Shown piece by piece: positions 8,147 through 17,824 of a DNA stretch of 43,112 bases. Within the stretch, counting starts at the first letter, position 1. The number at the start of each line of letters is the position of its first letter. Under the pieces are notes generated by a model, which ran no database searches, was not told the DNA's origin, and was given only the letters and a program-made list of their open reading frames with translations. Source of the DNA: Roseomonas sp. (GTDB taxonomy: Bacteria; Pseudomonadota; Alphaproteobacteria; Acetobacterales; Acetobacteraceae); the NCBI GenBank assembly GCA_020249865.1, contig JADCEV010000007.1:1-43112 (forward strand), in the 5' to 3' direction. The translations under genes were made by a program, and so were the position numbers.

Positions 8147-8547
8147 GTTTTGGTTCTCGTTTCCTCAAATGGGCGGCCTATCCGACCATCATCACATGGA
8201 TTTATGGTCATCTTTCCGCCAATTCAACCGCGACAGCGCCTATAACTCGCGCGTCTTGCTTGCGGCAGGCCTGTACATTCATTGCCCTGGCTGGAATTCA
8301 TGAGGGGGATGCCGAACCGCCTGGTTGGCCACGCGCAGCGGCATGGCCAGGGCGCCAGCGTCGCTCGCTGATAGCGGGCATGGCGTGAGGGCGGGCAGGA
8401 GTTGCGGTCTGCAAAAAGATCAATCCGTCGCGCAAAGCACTATTCCATATCGGCCTGGGCATGGTGAATAATCCGCGTCGGCCCGTCTCACGGCCCCAAC
8501 CAGCGCGCCAGACATCGGCGCGCCAATAACGCATCAGGAAGCACGCC
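8147..8547. other. Divergent intergenic region, no gene seen
   Basis: These 401 nt separate the start of the Bug receptor gene (minus) from the aldo/keto reductase (plus). Frames here are extensions or shadows of the two flanking genes. It should contain two back-to-back promoters. I found no clear palindromic operator or RNA element in it. An AGGAAG before 8548 serves as the ribosome site of the reductase. Confidence 0.4.
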
Positions 8548-9579
8548 ATGGAACACATCGCCGCCCGCCGCATTGGCACCACAGCGCTCAGCGTCACAGA
8601 GCTCGGCTTTGGCGCCGCGCCCATTGGCGGCTTTCGTGCCACCATTACCGAAGCTGAAGGCCAGGCGCTGCTGGAGACCGCTTGGCAGGGCGGTGTGCGC
8701 TTCTTTGATACCTCGCCCTTCTATGGTTATGGGCGAAGTGAATTGCGCCTGGGGCATTTCTTGCGGCAATGCCCCAGGGACGAATTCATCATCTCCACCA
8801 AGATTGGCCGTGTCATGCATGCGCAGCAGCCGGGCGAACAAGCGCCGGCCGATTTGCGCAGCAATGGCTTGCCCGGTTTCATCCCGGCCTTCGACTATAG
8901 CTATGATGGCGTCATGCGTTCGCTTGAACAAAGCTGCCTAAGGCTTGGGATTTCACGCATGGATATCCTGCTTGTGCATGATATAGATTTCTGGACCATC
9001 CAGGACCGCGCGCTGCTTAATGCGCGTTTTCGAACCCTGATGGATAGCGGCTATCGCGCGCTTGATGAATTGCGCCGGGCGGGGGTTATTGGTGCGATTG
9101 GCTGTGGCCTGAATGAAGCGGATATGTGCCTGCGCTTTGCCAAGGCCGGCGATTTTGACTGCATGCTCCTGGCAGGGCGCTACACCTTGCTTGAACAGGG
9201 CGCGCTGGAGGCGTTTCTTCCTTATGCCGAAGCGAAGAATGTCAGCGTGATCATTGGTGGGCCATATAATTCCGGCATCCTCGCGGGTGATGTGCCCGAC
9301 CATGCGACCCATGACTATAAGGCCGCGCCAAGACACCTGATTGACAAGGCACGCCGCATTGCCGCGGTGTGCCAGCGCCACCAGGTGCCCTTGGCGGCCG
9401 CTGCGCTGCAATTTCCGCTGGCGCATCCTGCGGTGGCATCGGTCATTCCCGGTGCGCTATCGGCTGAGGAAGTTCGCCAGAATATCGGCCATCTGCATCA
9501 CAGAATTCCAGCAGCCCTTTGGCAGGAATTGCGCGCAGAAGGCTTGCTGGAAGCGGCGGCACCCTTGCCGGGCGCGTGA
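8548..9579 (+). CDS. Aldo/keto reductase
   Basis: The 343-residue product is an NAD(P)H-dependent aldo/keto reductase. The catalytic tetrad is visible: D54 and Y59 (FFDTSPFYGYGRSE), K85 (ISTKIGR) and H144 (LLVHDID). The extended form and the GLPGFIPAFDYSYDGVMRSLEQS block resemble the D-threo-aldose (L-fucose) dehydrogenase / pyridoxal 4-dehydrogenase branch, which oxidises sugars or aldehydes rather than reducing them. The substrate cannot be fixed from sequence. It is followed by a hairpin and, 218 nt on, by a GMC flavoprotein pair on the same strand, which suggests polyol or sugar oxidation. Confidence 0.92.
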   Translation: MEHIAARRIGTTALSVTELGFGAAPIGGFRATITEAEGQALLETAWQGGVRFFDTSPFYGYGRSELRLGHFLRQCPRDEFIISTKIGRVMHAQQPGEQAPADLRSNGLPGFIPAFDYSYDGVMRSLEQSCLRLGISRMDILLVHDIDFWTIQDRALLNARFRTLMDSGYRALDELRRAGVIGAIGCGLNEADMCLRFAKAGDFDCMLLAGRYTLLEQGALEAFLPYAEAKNVSVIIGGPYNSGILAGDVPDHATHDYKAAPRHLIDKARRIAAVCQRHQVPLAAAALQFPLAHPAVASVIPGALSAEEVRQNIGHLHHRIPAALWQELRAEGLLEAAAPLPGA

Positions 9580-9591
9580 TCTTACGAAGAT

Positions 9592-9615
9592 GCCTTTTCC
9601 CTCAACGGAAAAGGC
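9592..9615 (+). terminator. Hairpin after the aldo/keto reductase gene
   Basis: A perfect 9-bp stem GCCTTTTCC/GGAAAAGGC with a 6-nt loop begins 12 nt after the stop at 9579. No T-run follows, so its strength as a terminator is uncertain. It separates the reductase from the GMC pair. Confidence 0.5.
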
Positions 9616-9797
9616 GGCGCGATTGCGGCGCATGGGGCACCACGCCGTAAAGCCACCCATCAGGATCGCCCTGCCTTCCGGGCTGCATAAATGTCGCCGC
9701 TGCCTGGCGCAAAGATTCTTGCGGCCAAGCCGATGGGGCTGATAGGTTTTTTCTGGCAGAAAGGGGTATCCCAACGCATGGCTGGGGGAATGGACGC

Positions 9798-10250
9798 ATG
9801 GAAGATCTGAAGCCCGCACCGTTCAACCTGCAGGAGCGCGCCATTTTCCGTCGGCTGCTTGGGATCATGATTCCAAGTGACCCTGAAATGGCGCTGCCAT
9901 GCGCGAATGATCCGCTGATCCTTGAAGATTGCATGACAAGCCTGGGGCGCGACGCGCCAGCCATTCGCATCATTGTCTCCGAATTGGGGCGGAGTGGCTT
10001 CCTCGATCTGCCAGATGATCAGGCCGAAGAAAGGGCGATGGCCATGCTGAGTGAAAACCGGGCAAAGGTGCAGGTGCTCTCCCGCGTTGTGGCGGCCGCC
10101 TATTATCGGGATGATCGCGTGATGCTGGCCTATGGCCGTGAACCCCGCCCACCCTTTCCAAAGGGCCACACGCTAGTGCAAGGCGATTGGACACTGCTTG
10201 ATGTGGTCAAGCAGAGAAATCCCTTCTGGCGCCATGATCATGAGGCATAG
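9798..10250 (+). CDS. Gluconate 2-dehydrogenase subunit 3-like small subunit
   Basis: The 150-residue product resembles the small subunit that accompanies bacterial membrane GMC dehydrogenases. The opening LQERAIFRRLLGIMIPSDPEMALPCANDP follows the F-x(n)-MIPSD pattern of that family. It ends 3 nt before the GMC gene, so the two are co-translated and probably form a complex. Known relatives carry a Tat signal that exports the pair. None is visible here, nor on the GMC subunit, so a cytosolic location is likely. Assignment rests mainly on the pairing plus the N-terminal pattern. Confidence 0.7.
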   Translation: MEDLKPAPFNLQERAIFRRLLGIMIPSDPEMALPCANDPLILEDCMTSLGRDAPAIRIIVSELGRSGFLDLPDDQAEERAMAMLSENRAKVQVLSRVVAAAYYRDDRVMLAYGREPRPPFPKGHTLVQGDWTLLDVVKQRNPFWRHDHEA

Positions 10251-10253
10251 CCG

Positions 10254-11864
10254 ATGAGCCGACATGAGATGGTGGATGTGCTGATCATCGGGGCTGGCGC
10301 ATCTGGCGCTGCCGTTGCCTGGAGCCTGACCGATACGCGCATGCGCATCCTGTGCCTGGAACAGGGCGATTGGGTCAAATCCAGTGATCTGCCGGCAAAT
10401 GGCCGCGATTGGGAAGCGCGTCGCTACACGGATTTCGATATCCATCCGAACCGCCGTGCGCGGCCTGCCGATTACCCGATCAATGAAGACAACTCCGTCA
10501 TGAAAGTTGCCAATTTCAACGGCGTTGGTGGTGGGACGATTCTGTGGACAGCGCATTTTCCGCGCATGCATCCTTCGGATTTTCGTGTCCGCAGCCTGGA
10601 TGGTGTCGCGGATGATTGGCCGATCAGCTATTGGGATCTTGAACCCTACTTCGAACAGAATGATCGTTTCATTGGTGTTTCCGGCTTGCCGGGCGATCCC
10701 GGCGTGCCGCCACGCCATCCGCCCATGCCGCCCCTGCCGCTTGGCCGCACCGGCACGCTCTACGCCAAGACCATGAACAGGCTTGGCTGGCATTGGTGGC
10801 CATCCGATTCCGCCATTGCCTCCACGGAGTATGATGGTCGCGCCAAATGCATCAATCTTGGCCATTGCACGCCCGGCTGCGCACAAGGCGCCAAGGCGAG
10901 TGCGGATATCACCTATTGGCCCGCTGCACTGCGCGCTGGCGTGGAATTGCGCACGCAGTGCCGGGTGCGCGAGATCACCTTGAACGCGCAGGGCATGGCC
11001 AATGGCGCCATTTACTTCGATGCCGATGGCAAGGAGCATTTCCAGCCGGCCGAAATGGTGATCCTTGCCTGCAATGGCATCGGCACACCACGGCTTTTGC
11101 TGAATTCCGCCTCTGCCCGATTTCCGCGCGGGCTCGCCAATTCCAGTGATCTGGTGGGACGAAACCTCATGCTGCATCCCTGGCCGCAAATTCGCGGCCA
11201 TGTGGAGGAGGAATTGGATGGCGATCGCGGTCCGATGAATGTGATTTGGAGCAAGGAGTTTTACGAAACCGATCGCGCGCGCGGGTTTGTGCGCGGCTAT
11301 ACCATGCAATTCGGCCGCACGACTGGCCTGGTAAATGAAGCCATTACCAGCGCGGCGGCGGGAATCCTGCCCTGGGGGCGGGATCACCACAAAACCTATC
11401 GCGGGCTTGTCAATCGTCGGCTGATCATTGGCATTGCGTGTGAGGATCTGCCGGAAGAGCATAACCGTGTCACACTAGATCCGGAATTGAAGGATAGCCA
11501 TGGCATTCCTGCGCCACGGATTGATTATACCATCAGTGAAAACACGGCACGCATGATGGAACACGGCATTGCGCGCGCAACCGAAGTGCTGGAAGCAGCC
11601 GGTGCGCGCAATATCTATACATCGCGCACCTTGCTGAATAGTCCTGGGCATTTGCTCGGTACCTGCCGTATGGGCAATGATCCGGAGCGGTCAGTGGTCA
11701 ATGCCTGGGGCCGGAGCCATGATGTGAGGAATCTGTTTATTGTGGATGGCAGCATTTGGGTCACCTCGGGCGGGGTCAACCCAACCTCCACCATCCAGGC
11801 GCTGGCGCTTTACATCGCTGATCAGATGAAGCGACGCCTGGCCAATCTTTTCGATGATGATTGA
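10254..11864 (+). CDS. GMC-family FAD-dependent oxidoreductase
   Basis: This 536-residue flavoprotein oxidises an alcohol, polyol, sugar or sugar acid. The FAD Rossmann motif is GAGASG at 13-18. NFNGVGGGTILWTA at 88-100 is the second GMC signature. The catalytic C-terminus has the SPGHLLGTCRMG segment and the NPTSTIQALAL segment. A cysteine group C199-x5-C205-x3-C209 resembles the hinge cysteines that hold a 3Fe-4S cluster in FAD-dependent glucose-dehydrogenase-type enzymes (inference). It pairs with the small subunit upstream. No cytochrome c subunit follows, unlike gluconate or fructose dehydrogenases. The substrate is unknown. Confidence 0.92.
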   Translation: MSRHEMVDVLIIGAGASGAAVAWSLTDTRMRILCLEQGDWVKSSDLPANGRDWEARRYTDFDIHPNRRARPADYPINEDNSVMKVANFNGVGGGTILWTAHFPRMHPSDFRVRSLDGVADDWPISYWDLEPYFEQNDRFIGVSGLPGDPGVPPRHPPMPPLPLGRTGTLYAKTMNRLGWHWWPSDSAIASTEYDGRAKCINLGHCTPGCAQGAKASADITYWPAALRAGVELRTQCRVREITLNAQGMANGAIYFDADGKEHFQPAEMVILACNGIGTPRLLLNSASARFPRGLANSSDLVGRNLMLHPWPQIRGHVEEELDGDRGPMNVIWSKEFYETDRARGFVRGYTMQFGRTTGLVNEAITSAAAGILPWGRDHHKTYRGLVNRRLIIGIACEDLPEEHNRVTLDPELKDSHGIPAPRIDYTISENTARMMEHGIARATEVLEAAGARNIYTSRTLLNSPGHLLGTCRMGNDPERSVVNAWGRSHDVRNLFIVDGSIWVTSGGVNPTSTIQALALYIADQMKRRLANLFDDD

Positions 11865-11879
11865 GCGCCACTGCGCCAT

Positions 11880-12650
11880 TCACACCGCGGCCCGACCGCC
11901 ATCAACATAAAGATTGACGCCATTGATATAGGCGCCGGCGTCCGAGCACAAAAGCGCCGCGGCACCACGCAAATCATTCGGATGCCCAAGCCTAGCGGCA
12001 GGAATACGCTCCACCAACGCGGCCCCTTCAACCGCCATTTGGGCACGGTTGCGCGCTGTCAGGATCGCACCGGGGGCCAGGTTATTCACCGTGACACCCT
12101 TGCCGCCGAATTGCCGTGCGAGGTTGCGCATCCAATTCCATTGCGCAGCCTTAGTGCCGGCATAGACCATCATCTTGGGATGCGGGCGCATCTGCTGCAC
12201 ACTGCCTATGGTCAAGACGCGGCCCCAGCCACGTTCGGCCATGGGTGGCACAAGGCTTTGCAGCAACTCAAGCGGTGTGCGTAAATTGACCGCGATCTGA
12301 CGATCAAAATGTGCGCGGCTGATATCCTCATAGGCTTCCGGCAATTCGATGGAGGCATTGAGCACAAGAATATCAACCGCTGCCCAGGCAGAAACCGCGG
12401 CGGCCAAGTGCCGGCCAGCATCATCGTGCGCGAAATCCTGCGCAAAGGCGCGCGCGACACCCCCCGCCTGTTCAATCTCTCGCACCACGGCATCGGCATC
12501 GGCGGCTTCCTCTGCGGTGCCGGCGTGATGAATGGCAAGCTTGGCGCCAAGCTCTGCCAGCGTCAGCGCAATGGCCCGCCCGATTTCACGGCGCGCGCCT
12601 GTCACAAGGGCGGTGCGGCCTGTCAGGCTGAATTGTTCAATGATGCTCAT
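11880..12650 (-). CDS. SDR-family oxidoreductase
   Basis: The 256-residue product is a classical short-chain dehydrogenase with a Rossmann fold. The cofactor loop is TGARREIG at 17-24, a variant of TGxxxGIG. NAS at 98-100 replaces the usual NAG. The catalytic residues S150, Y163 and K167 (YAGTK) are all present, and the C-terminal INGVNLYVDGGRAAV is typical. ATG 12650 is preferred over a GTG three bases upstream. It converges on the GMC gene with 15 nt between stops, so it may belong to the same catabolic function but is transcribed separately. The substrate is unknown. Confidence 0.9.
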   Translation of the reverse strand: MSIIEQFSLTGRTALVTGARREIGRAIALTLAELGAKLAIHHAGTAEEAADADAVVREIEQAGGVARAFAQDFAHDDAGRHLAAAVSAWAAVDILVLNASIELPEAYEDISRAHFDRQIAVNLRTPLELLQSLVPPMAERGWGRVLTIGSVQQMRPHPKMMVYAGTKAAQWNWMRNLARQFGGKGVTVNNLAPGAILTARNRAQMAVEGAALVERIPAARLGHPNDLRGAAALLCSDAGAYINGVNLYVDGGRAAV

Positions 12651-13064
12651 CACCTGAGCCTATAGCAGAAGGCGCATGGCTGCCACACGCAGAAATCGGA
12701 GGTCTGCGATGGAACAGGCGACGTCGAGAAGGACGCAATCGCCCCTCGGAATAACCATGCCTGCGTGACGAACTGGAATTTCAGCCAAATTTCATTGAGT
12801 TGCATGCGCGAATAGCCCATCATTCCGCATGCGCTGTTCACATTCGACAATTCAACGGCGATTTTCGGCAGTGACTTATTTCGTCATGCTGCCTGGTGTT
12901 TTTTGGTCACCTCCGTAGATTTTCGTGTTTTGGGGTTGTGTCGCAAAGCCATCAATCCCGCTTCCATGCGGTCCGGCCAACGCGAACCGGGCACGCAGAC
13001 TATTGCTCCCCGCGCCCGGTTACGTCGGCGGTCTTTGTCAGATGATTACTTCATAAGGACAGCA
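12651..13064. other. Intergenic stretch without a recognised gene
   Basis: These 414 nt lie between the 3' end of dnaE2 and the start of the SDR gene, both on the minus strand. It is less GC-rich than its flanks in places. A 66-codon minus frame (12650-12850) lacks family-like sequence and a good ribosome site. The promoter of the SDR gene should be here. I found no RNA gene. Confidence 0.4.
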
Positions 13065-16000
13065 CTATCTGAAATCCCGGCTTGCGGGCAGCTTGGCCCG
13101 CGGCGGGCGGCGATCATCCTGCGGGCGGCGGATTTCATCGGCGCGGCCAAGCGCGGCTTCTGCCCAGCCACTGCCTGCTTCACGCAACAGCCTCTCCAGC
13201 AGATCGGAACGATCCGTCAGGCGGCGCGCAATCACATGGATGATCGGCACTTCGGCGTGACGATCCTCTCGTTCCACCCGGCCTTCCACTTGCAATAGCC
13301 GCGCGCCACGCAAGGCACGCCGATCACGCGCGGTGATATCGGTATAGACCACCAGATTGGCGGTGCCGTGCTCATCCTCGATGGTGATGAAAATCACGCC
13401 CTTGGCGGAACCGGGGCGCTGGCGCATCAGCACCAGCCCTGCCAGGCGCAGCAAGCCTCCGGATTTCCAGCTTTGCAAATCGCGCGTGTCGCGCAGCCCT
13501 TCGGCGCGGAGTTGCGCGCGCAACAAGGCCAAGGGATGCCGCCCAAGCGTAAGGCCAAGCGCGGCGTAATCATGCACAATATGCTCGCCCTCATGTTCCA
13601 GCGGCAATACGGGTTTCGCCTCGGGCAGTATGGGCGCCTCATTGGCCAGCGCGGCATCCACGCCATCGCGCGGGGCGAAAAGCGGCAAGTCGCGCGGCGT
13701 GCCCCGCGCCCCGCGCGCAGCCCAGGCAGCATCGCGGCGGAGCACGCCGGGAAAGGCATTGGCGGCGGCGAGTGCGCTTAGCGCGCTTTGAGAAAGCCCG
13801 GCACGCCAGGCCAAATCCTCCAAGCTCACGAAGGGCGCACCATTGCGCGCGGCGCGGGCGGCAAGCAACGCCTCCGCTTCCCGTTGCGCAAGCCCTGCGA
13901 CCAAACGCAGCCCCAAGCGAAGCGCCAGGCCGCCCGCGCTTTCGGGCTCTTCTTCCAGGCTGCTATCCCAATCGCTGGCATTCACATCCACCGCGCGCAC
14001 AATCACGCCGTGGTCCCGCGCATCGCGTGCGATTTGCGCCGGCGCGTAAAACCCCATTGGCTGGCTGTTCAGCAGCGCGCAGGCAAAAGCCGCCGGGTGG
14101 TGGCATTTCAACCAGGCCGAGGCATAGACCAGATGCGCGAAGCTCGCCGCATGGCTTTCAGGAAAGCCATAGCTGCCAAAGCCTTCGATTTGCGCAAAGA
14201 CACGTTCCGCCAATTCCCGCGCGTAACCCCGGCGCGTCATGCCCGCCACCAGCTTATCCTTATGGCGCGTCACCAGGCCCTGTTGGCGAAAGGTTGCCAT
14301 GGCGCGGCGCAATTGATCGGCTTCTTCTGGCGTGAAGCCGGCGGCGACAATGGCAAGCCGCATTGCCTGTTCCTGGAATAGCGGCACGCCAAGCGTGCGC
14401 CCCAGCACCTGCTGCAATTCATCCGGTGGGCCAAAGGCAGGATCGGGCGCGGGGTATTCCACCGCTTCCAAGCCCTGCCGCCGGCGCAGATAGGGATGCA
14501 CCATATCGCCCTGAATGGGGCCGGGCCGCACAATCGCCACCTGCACCACCAGATCATAAAAGGCGCGCGGTTTCAGTCGCGGCAGCATATTCATCTGCGC
14601 GCGGCTTTCCACCTGAAACACGCCCACGGAATCCGCGCGCCGCAACATGGCATAGGTTTCCGCGCAATCGCGCGGCAGGTTTTCCAAAGCCAGCGCCAGC
14701 CGCCGATGCCGCCCCAGCAAATCAAAACTGCGCCGAAGGCAGGACAGCATGCCAAGCCCCAGCACATCCACCTTCATGATGCCGAGTGCATCAATATCAT
14801 CCTTGTCCCATTCCAAAACGGTGCGGTCTTCCATCGCCGCCTGCGTCACCACCGCCAATTCCGTGAGCTTGCCGCGCGTGATGACAAAGCCACCGACATG
14901 GGTTGCGGTATGGCGCGGGAAATCCTGCAATTCCTCAGCCAATCCCAGCGTCATCGCCAAGCGCGGATCGCTGATGTCAAAGCCCTCATCCGCCGCCAAT
15001 TCCGCGAGGCTCATCTCCCGCCCCGGCCCCCAGCCGGCCTTGGCGAGGCGCGCAGTGATATCCTCAGTCAGGCCCATCGCCTTGCCCACTTCGCGAATGG
15101 CGCTGCGCGGACGATAACGGATCAGGGTCGCGCAAATCGCCGCGCGGTCGCGGCCATAGCGTTCATAGAGGTGCTGAATCACCTCCTCCCGCCGGTCATG
15201 TTCGAAATCAATGTCTATATCTGGTGGTTCGCCGCGGCTGGCGGAGACAAAACGTTCAAACAGCAAATCATGCTTTTCGGGATCAACCGCGGTGATGCCA
15301 AGCACATAGCAAATGGTGGAATTCGCCGCCGAACCGCGCCCCTGGCACAATATGCCGCGCGCGCGGGCGAAGCGCATAATCTCATGCACTGTCAGGAAAT
15401 AAGGCGCATAGCCAAGATCATTGATCAGCTTCATTTCATGCGCGATGCGCGCGGAAATGGTATCCGGCACCTGCACCGGCCAACGCGCGGCAACCGCTGC
15501 CGCCACACGCGCTTCAAGGCTTTGCTGTGCAGTGAGGCCCGGGTCCAGCACCTCATCGGGGTATTCGTAACGCAAGTGATCCAGCGAAAAGCCGCGCGTT
15601 GTCGCCAGCACATCCAGGCTGGCCTGCAAGGCATCCGGGTAGCGCGCGAAAAGCCGCGCCATTGCGGCGGGTGATTTCAAATGGCGTTCGGCATTGGGCT
15701 CCGCCGCCTGGCCCAAGGCTTCCACGGTGCAGCGCAGGCGAATGGCACTCAGCACATCCGCCAAGCGCCGCCGCGATGGCACGTGATAACGCACATTGTT
15801 GGTGGCAAGCAGCCGCGCGCCACACGCTTCCGCCAAGGCCGCATGGCGGGCAAGCACCGCCGCGTCATCGCCCAGTAAGGGGCAGGCCACGGCAATCAGC
15901 GGCGGCAGGGCAAGGCGCAACCCGCCCAGGCGGCGCAAGACGACGGGTGCCACAGGCGGGATGGCGGCCAGCGCCATGCCCTCGGCCGCGTCACACAGCA

Positions 16001-16337
16001 TATCGAAATCCAGCCGGCATTCGCCCTTGGGCGCAGCCATGCGCCCGGCGGAGAGCAGCGCCGTCAGCCTGCCATAAGCCGCGCGATCAGCGGGCCAGGC
16101 GAGCCATTCCGCACCATCTTCCAGCCGCAGCCGGCACCCCGGCGCGAAGGCCAGCCCCGCCGCCTTGGCCGCACCATGCGCACGCACCACGCCAGCAAGC
16201 CCATTGGTATCGCAAAGCCCGAACCCCGCATGACCAAGGGCTGCCGCCTGTTCCACCAATTCCTCGGGGTGCGAGGCGCCGTCCAGAAAGGAAAAATTGG
16301 ATCGCGCCGCCACTTCCGCATAGCCAGGCGCGGTCAT
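13065..16337 (-). CDS. dnaE2: Error-prone DNA polymerase DnaE2
   Basis: This is a C-family polymerase that does SOS-induced translesion synthesis together with ImuA and ImuB. The 1090-residue length is typical. An N-terminal PHP domain (about 1-200) starts with YAEVAARSNFSFLDGASHPEEL. The polymerase core has the GRGSAANS motif (333-340) and the catalytic aspartates of PPDIDIDFEHDRR (D373 and D375), followed by the MKVDVLGLGML block. The C-terminus has the OB-fold region (VIFITIEDEHGTANLVV). ATG 16337 overlaps the imuB stop as ATGA, which fixes the start, so the longer upstream frame is rejected. It is the last gene of the LexA-controlled operon. Confidence 0.96.
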   Translation of the reverse strand: MTAPGYAEVAARSNFSFLDGASHPEELVEQAAALGHAGFGLCDTNGLAGVVRAHGAAKAAGLAFAPGCRLRLEDGAEWLAWPADRAAYGRLTALLSAGRMAAPKGECRLDFDMLCDAAEGMALAAIPPVAPVVLRRLGGLRLALPPLIAVACPLLGDDAAVLARHAALAEACGARLLATNNVRYHVPSRRRLADVLSAIRLRCTVEALGQAAEPNAERHLKSPAAMARLFARYPDALQASLDVLATTRGFSLDHLRYEYPDEVLDPGLTAQQSLEARVAAAVAARWPVQVPDTISARIAHEMKLINDLGYAPYFLTVHEIMRFARARGILCQGRGSAANSTICYVLGITAVDPEKHDLLFERFVSASRGEPPDIDIDFEHDRREEVIQHLYERYGRDRAAICATLIRYRPRSAIREVGKAMGLTEDITARLAKAGWGPGREMSLAELAADEGFDISDPRLAMTLGLAEELQDFPRHTATHVGGFVITRGKLTELAVVTQAAMEDRTVLEWDKDDIDALGIMKVDVLGLGMLSCLRRSFDLLGRHRRLALALENLPRDCAETYAMLRRADSVGVFQVESRAQMNMLPRLKPRAFYDLVVQVAIVRPGPIQGDMVHPYLRRRQGLEAVEYPAPDPAFGPPDELQQVLGRTLGVPLFQEQAMRLAIVAAGFTPEEADQLRRAMATFRQQGLVTRHKDKLVAGMTRRGYARELAERVFAQIEGFGSYGFPESHAASFAHLVYASAWLKCHHPAAFACALLNSQPMGFYAPAQIARDARDHGVIVRAVDVNASDWDSSLEEEPESAGGLALRLGLRLVAGLAQREAEALLAARAARNGAPFVSLEDLAWRAGLSQSALSALAAANAFPGVLRRDAAWAARGARGTPRDLPLFAPRDGVDAALANEAPILPEAKPVLPLEHEGEHIVHDYAALGLTLGRHPLALLRAQLRAEGLRDTRDLQSWKSGGLLRLAGLVLMRQRPGSAKGVIFITIEDEHGTANLVVYTDITARDRRALRGARLLQVEGRVEREDRHAEVPIIHVIARRLTDRSDLLERLLREAGSGWAEAALGRADEIRRPQDDRRPPRAKLPASRDFR

Positions 16338-17824
16338 GGCAAATCGCCCTGCACCACCCAGCGCCCATCGGCATGACAAAGCCAGAGCCTTTCGCCGGAA
16401 GCGAGTTGCACGCGGTGATAATCCCGCGCCGGCGGCAACGCGCCGCCATGCCACCATTCCGCTTCCAGTCGTAGCGGACCTTCGGCACGGGTCAGCGCGT
16501 AATGCCGCCCGCGCCAGCGGAGCGCAGCGGGCGCGCCTTCGGCAAAGGCCGTGACCTGCACCGCTTCCGGCCGGCGGCGCAGCAGCACCGGCGCGGCGCG
16601 GGCACCCCAGCCGGGCGGGGTGGCGGGTGGCGCCTCATGCGCGGGTGCAGCGCGCCATTGCCGCTCAGGCCAATGGCTCGGCAATGGTGCAGGGCGGGCC
16701 AGGCGCAGCCTTTGGCCGAGCCGGTCCAAAAGCTGCGCCAAAACCCCATCCGGGCGTGGCGCGGCGCCCATGGGCAGGGCGCCCTGCCCTTCCGCGCCCA
16801 TCGGGTCGGTCGCCAGGGCTTGCAGGGTGAAGCGTTCAAAACCGAGTTCCGGCGCCAGGCTGGTGAGCGGTTCGGCAAATAGCCGCGCCAGATGGGCGGG
16901 GTCGCGGTTTGGCGCGCCGGTGCCGATCATCAGGCGCTGTTCCGTGCCATCCACGCGCCAGGCGGTCAGACACAACCGCCTTGCGCCAAGCCCGGCGCGG
17001 GAAAGCCGCGCGCAAAGCGCCACCAGCAGCCGGTCGAGCAAGGCGGCAATGGCCTCGGCGGTCAGGATCGGTTCCGGCAAGGCGCGGGTCACCGCCAGAT
17101 CAGGCGGCGCGGCGATGGGGGTGATGGGCGGCGCGCGGCGGCCTGTGGCGGCATCCAGCGCATCCAGCAAGGGCGCGCCAAAGCGCCGGGCGAGCGGCGC
17201 ACGGGGCTGGCGCAGCACATCGCCAATCAGCCGCAAGCCAAGCCGGCCAAGGTCTTCCACCATCGCCCCCGGCAGGCGGAGCGCGGGGCCAAGTGGCAGG
17301 GGCGTCACGGCTTTTTCTTCAGCCCCTGGCGCTATGATCGGCGCATCGCACCGCACCCGCGCGAGCGCCATGGCGGAAGCCACCGCGCTGGCAATGGCGC
17401 CCTGGGCGGTAAGCCCAGCCTCGGCCAGTTTGGCGATGAGGTGCGCAAGCAAAGCGGCCTCTCCACCAAACAGGTGATCGCAGCCGGTGATATCCAGCAG
17501 CAGGCCATCGGGCGGCAGGGCAGCGCTGATCGGGGTGAAGCGCTGCGCCCAAAGCGCCAGATCGCGCAGCCCCGCCGCGCTGGCTTCCGGCTGGGCGGGA
17601 AGCACCAGCAAATCGGGCAGCAGGGCTTCGGCATCGGCCAGCGCCTGGCCTGGCTCCAGCCCTGCTGTCGCGGCTTGGTGATCCAGCGCCACCAAAAGGC
17701 GCCGCGCGCCCTGCCGCGCCCAAAGCACCAAGGGCTGATCCGCCGGCAGATCGGGGCGGCTTTGGCGCAAATGCTCCGCCGCCCAGAAGGGCAGATGGAG
17801 TGCGAGGTAGCGTCGGCCCTTCAT
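16334..17824 (-). CDS. imuB: ImuB, Y-family polymerase-like SOS protein
   Basis: This is a Y-family polymerase relative that lacks catalysis and acts as the hub joining ImuA, DnaE2 and the beta clamp during damage-induced mutagenesis. The 496-residue product begins MKGRRYLALHLPFWAAE, where the first metal-binding aspartate of true Y polymerases is missing, as is typical for ImuB. Fold landmarks remain (LLDITGCDHLFGGEAALL, and LPLGPALRLPGAMVEDLGRLGLRLIGDV). The start and stop overlap imuA and dnaE2 as ATGA on each side, so the three are strictly coupled. Confidence 0.93.
   Translation of the reverse strand: MKGRRYLALHLPFWAAEHLRQSRPDLPADQPLVLWARQGARRLLVALDHQAATAGLEPGQALADAEALLPDLLVLPAQPEASAAGLRDLALWAQRFTPISAALPPDGLLLDITGCDHLFGGEAALLAHLIAKLAEAGLTAQGAIASAVASAMALARVRCDAPIIAPGAEEKAVTPLPLGPALRLPGAMVEDLGRLGLRLIGDVLRQPRAPLARRFGAPLLDALDAATGRRAPPITPIAAPPDLAVTRALPEPILTAEAIAALLDRLLVALCARLSRAGLGARRLCLTAWRVDGTEQRLMIGTGAPNRDPAHLARLFAEPLTSLAPELGFERFTLQALATDPMGAEGQGALPMGAAPRPDGVLAQLLDRLGQRLRLARPAPLPSHWPERQWRAAPAHEAPPATPPGWGARAAPVLLRRRPEAVQVTAFAEGAPAALRWRGRHYALTRAEGPLRLEAEWWHGGALPPARDYHRVQLASGERLWLCHADGRWVVQGDLP

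Noticed and set aside
12650-12850. 66-codon minus frame upstream of the SDR gene
   Set aside because: No recognisable domain, poor start context, and composition unlike real genes nearby.
14496-15674. Long plus-strand open frame (392 codons) antisense to dnaE2
   Set aside because: The product is a low-quality His/Arg/Gln-rich sequence without domains. It is the shadow of strong coding DNA on the other strand.
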